DNA of 64,000 nucleotides from Parastagonospora avenae f. sp. tritici 18332-5 (lineage: Eukaryota > Ascomycota > Dothideomycetes > Pleosporales > Phaeosphaeriaceae), in assembly GCA_022559985.1 (NCBI GenBank), contig JAFJTR010000003.1, positions 682,001-746,000 of the forward strand, written 5' to 3'. Below the pieces are notes generated by a model. It ran no database searches and was not told the origin of the DNA. It worked only from the letters and a program-made list of their open reading frames with translations. The position numbers were made by a program, and so were the translations under genes. This document shows, piece after piece, positions 1-11,720 of the stretch. Each line of letters opens with the position of its first letter. Position 1 is the first letter of the stretch.

Positions 1-523
1 CAGGAGCGAAGCCAGTAGCCTCTCCCTCCTCATAGCGTCCCTCCACTCTCGAATAAACGTACATAGTTAACCGTTCCGTTGAAAAAGCAGTCAGCAGATA
101 CCCCGCCCTAAATACCCGGGCGGGTCTGTGATCAAGGGTTATCCGTTTCGACTCCTCCTGTTTCCATTTGTTATGCATCTCCAAAAAGCTTGTCAAAAAC
201 TTGAGTAACGACCCTGTCGAGCCGCGGACCAACAATTACGCCAACAGGTTTAAAAACAAACGGAATAGAGAACGCCACCGAGTAACTTGGTATAACGAGC
301 TGAAGCAGCATAGGTCTCCTTTCGGACTTTTGTTGAGTCTTTCAGGTGTGAAAATACACGGGCGGTTTGTGGGCGGATGTTGAGAAGGAAATATACACGG
401 GTGTGTAGGATGTGTGTGTGTGTGGGTGGTAATGGTATGCGGAGGCGTCTTTGCGCCTTTTGTTTTCTTCTTCTGTGCCCTCTTTGGGGTCATTCAGTGT
501 TGATAAAGTGTTGTGCGTCGAAG
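1..523. other. 3' flank of cyclin gene, no gene seen
   Basis: This stretch lies downstream of the minus-strand cyclin gene and would hold its 3' UTR and terminator. The only structure seen is a short TG run at 411-424. Open frames here are short, overlap one another and resemble no family I know. Confidence 0.5.
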
Positions 524-2627
524 CTAGAGGATGCCCTCCCACATGCCGGGGCCTCGTGGGCGGAAAGCTTGCGCAGCCTCGGTACCGCAGCACGTTCGCT
601 TCTTGCCAAAGTCCTTCTGGATCGGCAGACGAGAAAAGTCGGGTACAATGTGCTTGGGAGATTGAAGTCCCTTGGGCTCACTGCGCGCAGACCGGCTATC
701 CGACGGCAAAAGGAAGGACTGTGCAACTGAGCGATCAGGCAGGATAGTCTGGTTGCTTCGCAGAGTGAAGGCGGACCGTGTGCTGTGAAGGAGGTGGCGG
801 ACGTTCTGCTGAAGGTCAACAGACGACCTGCCCCGCTTACGGCTCGGGGTGGCCATCGCCGTGGGGCTCTCGACCATGGGTTTCGCATCAATGTCATCAA
901 TGTGGAAGCTCTCTAGATCAGGCGAGGACATGGGCTCGCTTGGCGCATACTCGTATTGCTCCTTGCATTTTGACAACGCCGGGTACGGTAGTCTCGCGTT
1001 GCGGCAGGTCGCCAACCGGGCAAGCTTTGCCTGGCTTTGGTTTGGCGCCCAACCAGCAGACGAGACTGACGAGATCGACGAAGCACGCGAAGAGCGAGAG
1101 TTGTCAGAGATCATTGACTCTGGAGAGGAGGACAGAGATGAGTTTGAAGGAGCCAGGGAGGGGCGGCGGCTGGGGAAGTGATACGCCTCCAGACCGTTTC
1201 TGATGCTTGGGTTGAACTGGTCAACACAAGTGCGTGCTAGTGAAGAGCACTGTGCTTGCTGCATTGCTGAGCACATCGATGGACGGCGCGATCCGTAAGC
1301 CATGGCACTCGCTGCAGGAGTGTTGCTGGTGTAGGACTGTGGCGTCAATGACGGCGTGGGTAAGTGACCCATGCGAGGAAGAGATGGCGTGGGTGGAAGC
1401 AGATCAGGCTTCGGTTCCAGGAAGCGAGGGACCTGGTAGCGGGAAGGAGTTGGGGTGCTCTCTTGAGATCCATATCCGTCAATGGATGGGTAACGCAGGG
1501 GAGAGGTGCTCAGCTGAGGCCTCAGAGCAGGTCGGACAGGAGTGACTGGCGTCTTTGAAGGCACCTCAATGATCTCCAACTCGGGCGTTAGCATGGGAAT
1601 GACATCCTTCCAAGTATTGGTGAGAGAAGCCCCGGGTGATGTAGGAGGCCTGCTAGGAGTGTGACGGTTAACGACTTCCTGCCACTTCTCCCAAATAGGA
1701 TCGGTAATGTGAAGCTTCCAGTTGACAGCCTCGAGGAAGGCCATCTCATTTGTGTTGATCTCACAGACCTTGAGCCCAGAGATCTTGCTCCATGCGCGAG
1801 CCGAGTAGTTGCGATCTTGCAAATACTTTGAGGCCAGTATGAGCGCCGCAAGGAACATGCGGCGACCACACTGCAGTGCGCGCAGAGCAGCGTCCTCTGG
1901 CTGTGCCATGGTGAAGTCATGCTTGGGGAGATGAGGCTTGATGAGGATCAAGTAGTACAGAGCAACCTGTAGGGTAGAGTAACTGGTGCGAGATCGCTTG
2001 AGCGTCTCCTGGATGAAAGTGCGGAGGGGAAGCACTCGTGGTCCAGCAGGTGTCTCACAACGACTCTTTGGCTCAGAGAGCTGCCAGATGACCTCGACCA
2101 TTTGAGTTGCAGAATCTTGAAGGGGAACAAATCAGCGGCGGAACCAGGGTCCGGGGGAAGCGGGTGTACTAACCGACAAGGCAGTCCACGAAGATACCTT
2201 TGCGTTCGCACTGCCGTACCAATTGAGGGGGCCCTCGTTGGTTGATGGTAGTGGACGATCGTCGTGGATGTTGGCGCTGCTCCGCAGGCACAAGGAACTC
2301 TGTACGCAGGGACGGCAACCTCTCCTGAACAGTCTCGCGGCATGCAGAAGGCTGATACTGGGGGAAGGTGCTGACTCTGCTGATTGGCTGGAGCACGGAA
2401 AGGTGGGCCGGGTCGACAGTAGTCGGTCCAGCTGGTCCAGTCCGAGAGCTCCATTCCTCTGACTCCCATTGGGAGTGTTGAGATGTTGAACTGGCGGTCG
2501 ACGCTTGTGATGCAGCGTCCGAAAAGACGGAAGAGGTAGAGGAGGAGGCAGAAGAAGAAAGAGTAGCGGCGTAAGGGTGGGTCTCCGGCAAGAGACCGAA
2601 GTTGTGGGGGTAGATGTCGAGGCTCAT
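524..2627 (-). CDS. Pho80/Pcl-family cyclin (Pho85-type CDK cyclin)
   Basis: Two exons, 2627-2174 and 2115-524, join across a 58-nt intron (donor GTTAGT, acceptor TTCAAG) to give 681 aa. The splice restores the junction CLV-DSATQMVEVIW, a conserved lead-in to the cyclin box of fungal Pcl cyclins. The cyclin box lies at about residues 152-285, with LRTFIQETLKRSRTS, a Y-LILIKPHLP helix and LAALILASKYLQDRNYSARAW. The N-terminus is Ser-rich, and the long C-terminal tail is Ser/Pro-rich with many SP/TP sites, as expected of a CDK partner. Such cyclins activate Pho85-type kinases controlling the cell cycle, nutrient or phosphate signalling; which branch cannot be told here. The start was set at ATG 2627 (MSLDIYPHNF); an in-frame ATG-like extension upstream adds only an unconserved leader. 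The next gene upstream is 3.7 kb away. Confidence 0.88.
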
Positions 2628-5600
2628 ATTGAAAGAAAGGTGACAGTAAGCAAGATTGCAAAGGAGATGTGATGATAAGGACTGGTGGTGGCTTGTTGTC
2701 ACGTCCCGAAGTGCTAACCGCTAGGTAGACCAGGAGATATGACGCAGAGCGTGATCGGGTGGTCGTGGTGTGACCGAGTGTTTACCGATAGACAAACCGT
2801 GAGGAAGTGACCCCGTGGCTTCTGTCGTATGATTTCGAAGATTCTCGATCTCTTGTGTCTCGGTCGCGTCTAGATCGGAATGTACCCTTCAATCGCGCGG
2901 TCTGGTCGTGGACGAGACGGTGGTGTGATCGAAGTGAGATTGCGGTCTTGAACGGGCGAAGAGCGTAGATTTCGATATCGGCGATATACGATGGAAGATG
3001 AGGGTTGCGACGAATTCGCAGATGGTGGGTCTTCGAACAGGTCTAAGTGGTCGAATAGCTGCCAAGTGCGCACCGGAGGGAACTCCAGTCACCGTCAGCT
3101 GCAGAATCACCGAAACAAGACTGTGGAGAGAGATCGTCCGCAAGCACTCTGAAGATACAGCTCCTCGACAGTATGGGACTGTCGCAAAGGCTGGAAGGTC
3201 GGGGTGAGTGCGGGGGTCTAGCAAGCGAAGCCTCGAACGAAGGCCTTGTTTCCGAAAGATTTGGTGTTTTCTGAGCGACGAGTGACTGGGGTAGTGTTGA
3301 CCGAGATGAGCATGTTGATCGTGGACGTTGATATACTCAGTGTTCAAGGGTGGTGGCTACCGCGGAGTGGTATCACCAAGCTGAAGCAGCTTCGTATCTC
3401 GAGCGCGCAAACGATGTGGAGAGTGGAGAGTGGAGAGTGGCGGTTGTTTGTTTGTTTGTTGTATTATTATTGGCTGTTGAGGGACATGTGCGATTTGAGG
3501 TGTTTGCAGATGGAAGGTCTGACGTGTTAGGGAAGTGGCGGTCGGGAGGTCGGCAGGGTGAGAGGGCGGTAAATGGAACGTCGATAGAACCACGCAGGTA
3601 CGGGCAGGGGAGGTGTTAAGAGATACGCCTCTCGTCAGATAGGTGACGGGAGACTATGGGGATGAGTCTTTGGCGTAGGCGGCAGTGTGGCGGCGACGGA
3701 GGTCGTGCGGTGCTGTTACCTGGACAAAGACGGAACGGATTGCAGAGGTTTTGGTTGCGGTAGGCGACAGAGTGGATGGCAAATAGCAACAGACAGTGAA
3801 TAGACGTGGAAGCTGCTTGTGACCTAGATCAGGCCCCAGGGCGCGCTATAGGGTATCGTGAAGTCCATTTCTGCTGTGCTTTGGTGATGGCGAACAGGCT
3901 GGGCGGACATGGCGATTAATAGGCACTCGCCCGCTGTCTACAGCCCCCAGTCCAGTCATCGCGCGGAAGTCTGTGCACGGACCACGTTGCCTCTTGCCAC
4001 ACGCTGCAAGACTCATCGGGCTGCGAATGCTGGCTTTTTTCGCCATGGCCAAGTTTGCGCGCAAGATCTTCACAGTCATCAGGTGGCAACGTGGCCCTTT
4101 GCTTTACACGTTACAGACGCTGCGTCGTGGTGAAGGCCATGAGCCATCTCGCAGCGGTCTTATGTGGGGAGCGAGGGTGAGACGCTGCGAAGGCACTCAT
4201 GGCGCATCCCAGGCCACAGCCCGCCATTTGCAGCCAACACGGCCGCTGTGTCTGCCGCAGCGAGTTACAGACGCACTTTAGCAACCAACGCTCATGCACA
4301 CCCGTTCAGTCGGCCCTGCAGCTTGCGGAGTCTCCTTTTGCTTTCTTCGTAGCGCGCGAACACCTGCCCTGGCGCGTGTTTGCTCCTCTCGAACGCGCCC
4401 GCGCCGGCGCAGCACTGCCAGTCTGGCCTCTTCCAGGTTGCTCCCTCGCTTTCAGCTGCCCTCAATGTCCTTTTGATGAAGGTTCCAAAGCGCTGGGTGC
4501 CAAGCACGCGCCTCCCCTCAACACGCGCGCCCTGATTGGCCCGCTGCAGCCACGACCCCTCGAAGCGGCTAGTACCGCGCACGGCTTCATCTTCCCCCCT
4601 CCATCATCTCCAGCCCGCGACACATTTCATTTGGATGCGCCGGCTGTCGTGCAAGCAGCCTGATCCAAATCCCTCAGTGCTGTGTCCGCCGGACATGACG
4701 CCAGCGCCGCTCGCAGTCGTTCGTGCCAGCTCACAGTCACTGTGCCCGCAGCGGAGTCTGCCACCCTCGGATGCAACCGTGGAGAGCATTGATCTCCGCT
4801 GCGCTTTTCCTGTCGCAGTCTGGCCGTCGTGACGCTGACCCAGGGATGATCGAGCTCAACCCTTCCCTCTGCTGAGCCCTCGGCGCAGTGCAGGTGTCGC
4901 CGAAAATTCTCCAGTTTGCTTCCTTCTGCTTCGTCGAGTCCTGCGCCTCTTGCGACACAAGACAGAGTTTGCCGCCAGTGCGCTTCCAGAAGCGCCAAGC
5001 TGCGACAGCTGACGACTCAACGTCACGCGCAACCCTCCCTTTGGGCCTCGGCGCCGATTGCCTCCAGCTACCCAGGGGCTTGGCCAGGGCTGAGTCACTC
5101 GAGCAGATTGCAACTCCGACTGTGGTCTCCATCTGGGCTATCGTTCTGTCGCAGGCAGAAGAGACACTACGACATCGCCCCAACGACTTGAAACCCCTGC
5201 GCGACCAATGTGACCTGCGATCACGCAGTCTGCTGACACCGTGTCCACGCTTGTGTCGCGTAGAGGTCCCTGGCGCGTAGCTAGCATGAAACGCGACAGA
5301 GCCATGGTCATGATGATATTGATATGAAAGGAAGTGACTCACCCTTGCTGCCTGGAAGGTTTGATTGGGAGTACCAGAGCACGGTATCTGCAACCCTGAA
5401 GTGGTTGGGCGCGCCACGAGCCAGTCGCGAGGCTGAACAACGACGGCAATCCACCAAGGCAGCAGAGCGGGTCGCGATGAGATCGAAGCCGTTGTGAACA
5501 CGAGCTTGACGACAAGTTCGCGATCCTGCATGGGCCGCTTCGATCACAACTTGGTTGCGCGAATAGCCGTTGGGCCCGACTCCAGTCATGATGAGACTGA

Positions 5601-6295
5601 ACCACACTGGTCAGCAAATGCCCGGCATCCAGGCCCGCTTCTTACCACCCCTTTGCAGCAAAATCGTCCACATGGGTGGAGGGGTAAGACGAGGGATCAT
5701 GGAGCATGTCAGATATCGAACGAGGCTCTAAATGTAAGCGTAGGCAGCAATGTCGTGCATGGGCGGCCGCACAATAGCTCCGATTGCTCCAATAAGCTTG
5801 CGCTCGATGACAATGACAATGACAACGGTGAGACGAGGTGAGGAACCTTCGCGATCGATTGGAGCCTCACTTGTGGACACGGACGTGATGGCACATGGTT
5901 GCACGCCTCGCACATGCACGACATGCCCACGAAGATCTGAGAACCTTGACCTGGACGGTGTCCACGTGATGGTTCCCTTGGAGTCGCGAACCATACCTAG
6001 TCAAAGTTTGCCATGGGCAGCTGAGGATGTAAAGCTGCAGAACGAGGCAAGAACCATCTGTGACCTGGCTAGCGCAAGTATAGCAGTTGCAAAATGCAAG
6101 GCCACTTCTCTGCAGTAAGAATGTCCGATATCTTGTCATGCTACCAAAGATGTGCATAGAGAAGAAAAGGCCGTGTGCGCACATACTGTCCAGACGAAAA
6201 CAAAGGATCCGCCAGAATGCGGTCGCTGAGACATGAACTCATCTCATCTCACATGGTATCATTCCTCCTTCACTCACAACCTTCCATTTCCACAC
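2628..6295. other. 3.7 kb gene-free region upstream of the cyclin
   Basis: No convincing protein gene was found. The many open frames are overlapping, low-complexity and mutually incompatible. The longest, 4737-5531 minus (264 codons), has no recognisable domain and an Arg/Ser/Cys-rich composition typical of chance frames in GC-rich DNA. A CCAAT box in the cyclin's orientation lies at 4533-4539. The region therefore probably holds the cyclin promoter and a long 5' leader, plus the 3' flank of the gene at 6296. Confidence 0.5.
4533..4539 (-). promoter_or_regulatory. CCAAT box upstream of the cyclin gene
   Basis: CCAATCA on the minus strand (TGATTGG on the plus strand) matches the core bound by the HAP/CBC complex of ascomycetes. 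It lies 1.9 kb upstream of the cyclin ATG and points toward it. Function is inferred from sequence alone. Confidence 0.3.
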
Positions 6296-7337
6296 TCAGC
6301 GAAACCCCATTGGACATCCCGCCCCCTCCTGCACCTCCGGATGTCCCACCGGCATACCCAGCGCCTCACCATTCTCCACTTTCCTCTCAATCTCCCTAAT
6401 CGTCTCCTGCACCTCCTTCTTACTCTGCACCGTAGCATCGGGCAACTCCTGCTCCGCAGGTACTTTGACCCCCACCTGCGCCTGCTCAACGACATCCTCC
6501 GGCCTCGCACCCTTGGGCACATCCTCCTTCCGCACTACGCCATCCGGCGCAATCTGCCTGAACATATCGAGCGGATCGAACCACGTTCTAACAGCTTGGA
6601 GCTGCACCTTAGCATTGACGCTCGCGACGGTGACGCCCTCGATGTCAATGGCCTCGCCGTGCGCCTTGGCCGTCACTTTCTCGCCCTTGTTGTTGATGCC
6701 GACGTAGTCGTTCCTCATGACGCCCCAGTGGCGCCAACGGAACGCGACGGTGGGTGGGCCGCTGTAGACTTCGAGGACTTCCCAGGCGAAGGTGGGCATC
6801 ATGCGTTTGAATGTCTTGTGCGATGAGGCGAAGTCGGAGTACGTGGGGTCGTAGTATTCGTTGGGCGCGATGATGGCGTTGTATGTGCCGACCTATCCGT
6901 ATTCGTTGGTAAGTAGACGAGGTGGGTGGGTATGGGAAAGGGTACCTTGAGCATGTTCTCCGCGCCCTGGGGCTCGGAGCCGTTGATGGCGAAGGAATAG
7001 TTCTCGTGGTCGACGGTTCGCCAGTCGTCGAGGTTGGGCTTGAACGACGCTTCGACTTCCCAGTTCTTTACAAGGTTTTGTACGAGTTCTGGGAGGGATC
7101 CGGCTTCATGATTCTTTTGCTTTGCTGTTTCAAGTCAATTTTGAAGCCCTAGAGCGAAGACAGGTCGCTTCACTCACTCTCTGCGAATATCCTTCGCGTC
7201 TTGGAGTAATCAGGAGCCCTCCCGTATCGCCATTTTGCATCTTTGTCACCGAGAACCGCATCCGGGTTGGTGAGGTAGTCTGGCAATGCAGGTGCTGCTT
7301 CCTGGGCTGGCGGTTGCTGCACGTCAGCTGATGCCAT
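6296..7337 (-). CDS. Pathogen-related protein homologue (SnoaL-like fold)
   Basis: Three exons (7337-7178, 7124-6946, 6892-6296) with two 53-nt introns encode 311 aa. Both splices restore the frame (FAE-T-KQKNHEAGSLPE and ENMLK-VGTYNAIIAP). The arrangement DAKWRYGRAPDYSKTRRIF, then SLPELVQNLVKNWEVE, then ASSHKTFKRMMPTFAWEV and VYSGPPTVAFRWRHWG is that of the 'pathogen-related protein' family known from cereals, which also has many fungal members with a SnoaL-like (NTF2-type) fold. No biochemical function is established. The C-terminal 60 residues form a Lys/Glu-rich helical extension ending in a short Gly/Cys/Pro tail, making it longer than the roughly 230-residue plant proteins. No signal peptide is visible, so it is probably cytosolic. 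Confidence 0.8.
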
Positions 7338-9257
7338 GGCTGATTATCCGCTGAGGTGAGCTGTGAAGAGCGCAAGGAATGTAAGATCAGCAATCTTGAA
7401 GGTGACGTTGAATTGAGAACAGCCCCCGTTGGCAGATGAAGATGAGATTCAAGGGTAAGTTTCAATGATCGAGAAGCGTTTGTCGACTGGCCACGTTGGA
7501 CGAAGCCACCCACTTATACATTTACTCGTCAACAGTCTAACGTGGAAACTTCCCCTTGTCTCCGGCTTAGTAGGTCCACGTGTAGATTAACGTGCATCGG
7601 TGTAACGCTGAGACAAACGCATCCATGCAGCAAGTGTTCGAAATAGCTAGAGGAGCATGGCTAGCCACGCTTCGTAAGCTTGGAAGCTTGTATCTGGATA
7701 ACCCTTGGGGAGGGCTGGAACAAACGATCCAGGGTTATGGGGCGGGAAATCATCCATTGGGGTCAAGTCCAGGGTAGCAGGCGGAAAACGCGATAATCGA
7801 TTATCTGGTCTGGAGTAACACAAGCTGCAGATGCTAGGATGACCCTAGATACGATAGTTCGAATGGTATTGAAGCCATATAGGAATCCACTCTTTGGCAC
7901 TGCGAGATGAAGTTGCGATGGTTACAGCTCATAAGGTGACACCAGAAATGGCACAACATGATGCTCGTCTCCGCCACGTGGTTGTTCGTTCCTCATGCTA
8001 CGGCTGCTTCTTGCTTTCGTTGTGCTACCTACTTGATTGTCGTCCCGTCAAAAGTGGGCCCAGGGTCTGAGCCATCCACGCGGATCGCGAGCCGCACGGG
8101 AGATCGCTTCAAGCTCGTCCTGTTTCATTGAGGCCAGACCATCGGTTCGGCATCCACCCAACACTTTGACGGGCGCGTCTGGCCAAACGACACAGTGGCC
8201 GAGCATGCTTCGTAAGGAGGCTACATAGACCGTGGCGTCCGGTGGTTAGCATGCTCCAAGCGAGCTTGACAGCCGATTCTGACAGCTCACAAAAAGCATC
8301 GAGATGGTCTAGTAGGGCGACAAGTGTAGGCTGTGGCAAGAGGACAAAGCTTGGCCGGCATCTACAATGCTGCAAGTCATGCCGAACTCAGACGCATGCA
8401 GCAACTGACCTAGTCTCGGGGTTACTGCCTGAGCAAGCGGCAGACCATTTGAAGCATGCGAGATTGATCTGCCGGACAGGAATATTGTTGCTCGCTGGCT
8501 GTTCGTCTAGAGTTGCTTGCCCTAAACCTTGAACATTGCCGAGATTGAAATATCAGATGTCCCCATGGTATTCGATATGGCTTAGCAGCTGAAGCCACGG
8601 CTAACGGCTATTCGGATTGTCGTACAGGTCGAGGATTCATCCGGAGACGGCACGATTAGCGATGTCGCGGCAGACTGTCACTACTAAAAACTAGCTGCAG
8701 GTCAGCACGAATGCATTGACAGTCCTTGGTCAGCTCCACGAGCCGTCTTTGCTGAGATCTATCGTTTCTGCTTCTACCAGTGAAACGTCCTTGCGATGAT
8801 TGGCAACGTCAGCTTTGCATGCGCCCGATCGATGTTGATGGGCGGCCTCGGGACATAGCATCCTTCTCTTGGTCTCAGTCACGCCCAAATGGACTTTCGC
8901 GGAAGAGGCTGCGAGGTCTTTTGGGATAATGTCGAAGCATGTGTGATCCGCGGAGTTCATGTTAGTAAGGTGTTTCTCGCGTGAACATTGCTGAGCTGTC
9001 AGAGGCGACCCGTGAATAGTACATCAAGGACACTCCTCACCAGGGCGATTCAAAGCATATCCTGGTGGACGACATGGATGATATGATGAAGTCCCGCGGG
9101 ATGCGTTGTTGTGTACACAGTGATACAGTTCGTGCACAGGCAGGCACGAATTAGCATGTGCTAGCGTGGGTGACGTCACGTCAACAATTCGCAGCTTAAC
9201 GCGTCCACAAAGTACAGGTACGATTTGACAACAACCCTACCTTCTCCTATTATCAAA
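7338..9257. other. Intergenic, divergent promoter region
   Basis: It separates the divergently transcribed pathogen-related gene and PIPK-like gene. Two perfect CACGTG palindromes are at 7577-7582 and 7975-7980, about 240 and 640 bp upstream of the pathogen-related ATG. No protein gene is supported; the small frames around 7592, 8242 and 8730 lack family features. Confidence 0.5.
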
Positions 9258-10428
9258 ATGGGATTTCGTGATCGGCTCATCAGTACATCGATTTTGTGCG
9301 CCATTTTTCGATCCGGACCTGCACCAAACGAAGATGAAACGCGTCCAGGATTGCTCGCGCGCATCATAGCCTTCTTCACCATCTTCAGCCTTACTCTTTC
9401 ACGGTATCGCGCAAAGCTATTCAGCAAGTTGCGAAACGAAACATGGCAGATCGAAGAAGAGGAATATACGGAGAGCTTCCGAAGTCCGAGTAAGAACAAG
9501 CGAACAGACCTGGTATCAATCGGCGATCTTGGATACTCTGGCTCAGTATGTATAGCGCTTCACCTTGGATGATATTGAGGCTAATTTCTTGTAGATATTC
9601 TTCACGACCCCAAACTCCAAATACCTCATCAAATCGTTACCCCGAGCCTTCGAGCAGAACTTCTTCCGGGACCGGCTACTCGGACCATATGTCGAACACA
9701 TGGAGCTCAACGAGGACTCCCTCCTCGTTCGCATCACAGACCTGCTTTATTCTCCGACAGCTACACTGGGTGCAGCACTGGGTGCGGCACCAAGTCATCA
9801 CATAATCATGGAGAACATACTGTACGGAAAGACTGCATGCGCCAAACACCACCAAGATCAATGGGAAACGTACGACCTGAAACCAAACGACTACTTCTAC
9901 CCAGAACGCGATGTTGCTGGCGGCAGGCTTGCTCCAGAAAGTGTCAAGGAGCGTCTCATCGATAACTTTCCTGACAAAGTCCGTGTGACCATCGACCAGA
10001 AGGAAGAACTAATCGCGCAACTATCCTGCGACTCCAAAATTCTCCAAAATGCAAATGCTGTAGACTACTCGCTATTCCTAGTGCGTTACCCGGCCGATTT
10101 GGATCACGTTCCTACACCGCCAGGTTGTGGCTCCTCATGGCGAAATGGTGTGGTCTCGCGCGATGGCAAGTGGGTCTACAGAGCCATCGTGCTGGACTTT
10201 TTCTGGGCCAAGGACGCGCTCCAGGCACAAACTCTCACTGGATTAGTGAAGTTATTTAATGCACTCAAGTGGGGAAAAGACCATGGCCCCATGAGCATCA
10301 CGACTACGAGCGACGAGTACAGACAACGATTCTTGGGAATGGTCGATGACATGGTCGAGGTACCGGACAGCGCTGGCAGGCCTTCAGGAGAGATCCGAAG
10401 CCCGACACCAGGGAGTGCGGAGGTATGA
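9258..10428 (+). CDS. Small PIP-kinase-fold (PIPK domain) protein
   Basis: Two exons, 9258-9545 and 9595-10428, join across a 49-nt intron (GTATGT, CTAAT, TTGTAG), giving 373 aa. The start is ATG 9258 (context CAAAATGG). Motifs of the phosphatidylinositol-phosphate kinase catalytic core occur in order: a GxSGS-type glycine loop at 91-96 continuing into FFTT, a YLIK lysine at 109, YDLK at about 189-192 (DLKGS counterpart), VDYSLFLVR at about 252 (MDYSL counterpart), and IVLDFF with Asp at about 297. A YxxRFxxxM helix follows. The protein is nearly the bare kinase domain, without FYVE, chaperonin or MORN parts, and the DLKGS motif is changed to DLKPND. Kinase activity is plausible but unproven. 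Residues 40-65 are hydrophobic and basic and could touch membranes. Confidence 0.75.
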
Positions 10429-11720
10429 AGGTGGTATGACGGACGTATGGTTGGCCACTTGTTTTGAAGGCTTTGGCACAAGAAAGGTGCGGAGATGGTC
10501 TATGCATTGATACCCATTCAGCTAGCTATGGTAATGTCTACTTTCCCACCATCGATCTGACAGGATCGCCCAAGGCCACGTACTGGAGTGTCATTTGCCG
10601 CAGACATGGCAGACGAGGGAGATCTACCGCTTTTTTACATGACGTTTGTCTTGCGTGCCGGCCAGCCACCATTGTTGAAGCAAATACAATATGCGAGTCA
10701 GACTATGCCTTACCCCACAATCTCCCTGATAGAGGGATTTGTGTAAAGTGCGCCCACGCCGTAAACATGAGAATCTCGGCACAACCCATATCCGCCTTAG
10801 CCGACGATGTTCATGATGGCGGTGTGAGGCGGTGAAGTCTTGACATGGCGTCATCGCACTTCCGGGATTCGGGGTACGGAAGCTGACGCTTTTGCCAACG
10901 CACCTCATAGAAAGTCACGATAGGTGGAAGGCTGGGTTGAGCCCTGAAAGAGGTTGGCGCCTCAGCAAGGGTTGTTTCGAGACCTTACACAACCGCTACT
11001 AATGTCTAGGAAGGGCCGGTTCGGCACTGTACTCTGGTAACTTCTCGGGAAGGGTTATGCAAGTGGGCACGAGGGCAACCCCGCGTCATCTTGGTGTCTC
11101 GGGCAGACTCGACTGGAGTACTCGCAAAATTCATGAAGCGTTTGCCATCAGCAATTGCATCAATGTGCTTTTTACGCAAGGAAGAATCTTGCCGGCAAAT
11201 GCTGATGTCTGTGGATAGCCCTGCAAATGCGGCTCCAATAAGAGCCAAGCGAGGCGCATGCAAGACAAAGTCCAAGGTCGCAAGTTAGCATGATGTCATG
11301 CCTCTTGCACCTCGTAGCGCAGTCGCACGATGCGTCAAATCACTATCGTAGGATTAAGCGTAGGAGCCCAAACGGACATAATTGCTTCCTTCCCAGCTTG
11401 CGCGTGAGAAGCCAGTCGCCACTACCGCCCGTACACCTTTGCGCCCTCATCCCGTCTCACTTTGGAGAAGCTTACAATTCACAGCGCGCTCTCTCTACAT
11501 TTCCACACACTTTGAAACACCACACATTACTTACACACCCCTCGGAGGCATATCCGGACGACGTTCACTGCCGCACACCTAAACGCTATCCTCATCTAGT
11601 CCGCCTCGAGCTTTCGTTGGGTCTGACTGCGCTCCAATCACAGCGCCGAGAGTGAGCTGAGCCTTACGTCACCGACCGAGCCTCAGTACATCAAGATTCT
11701 GGCGTGCGCCCCGTTGCACT
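10429..11720. other. Intergenic with promoter of the RS-rich gene
   Basis: No gene was recognised. A CCAATCA box on the plus strand at 11634-11640 sits 81 bp before the ATG at 11721, and the stretch 11400-11600 is pyrimidine-rich, typical of a fungal promoter and 5' UTR. Confidence 0.5.

Noticed and set aside
4737..5531. 264-codon minus-strand frame upstream of the cyclin
   Set aside because: No motif, no hydrophobic core pattern, overlapped by several equally long frames in other phases; treated as leader/promoter DNA.
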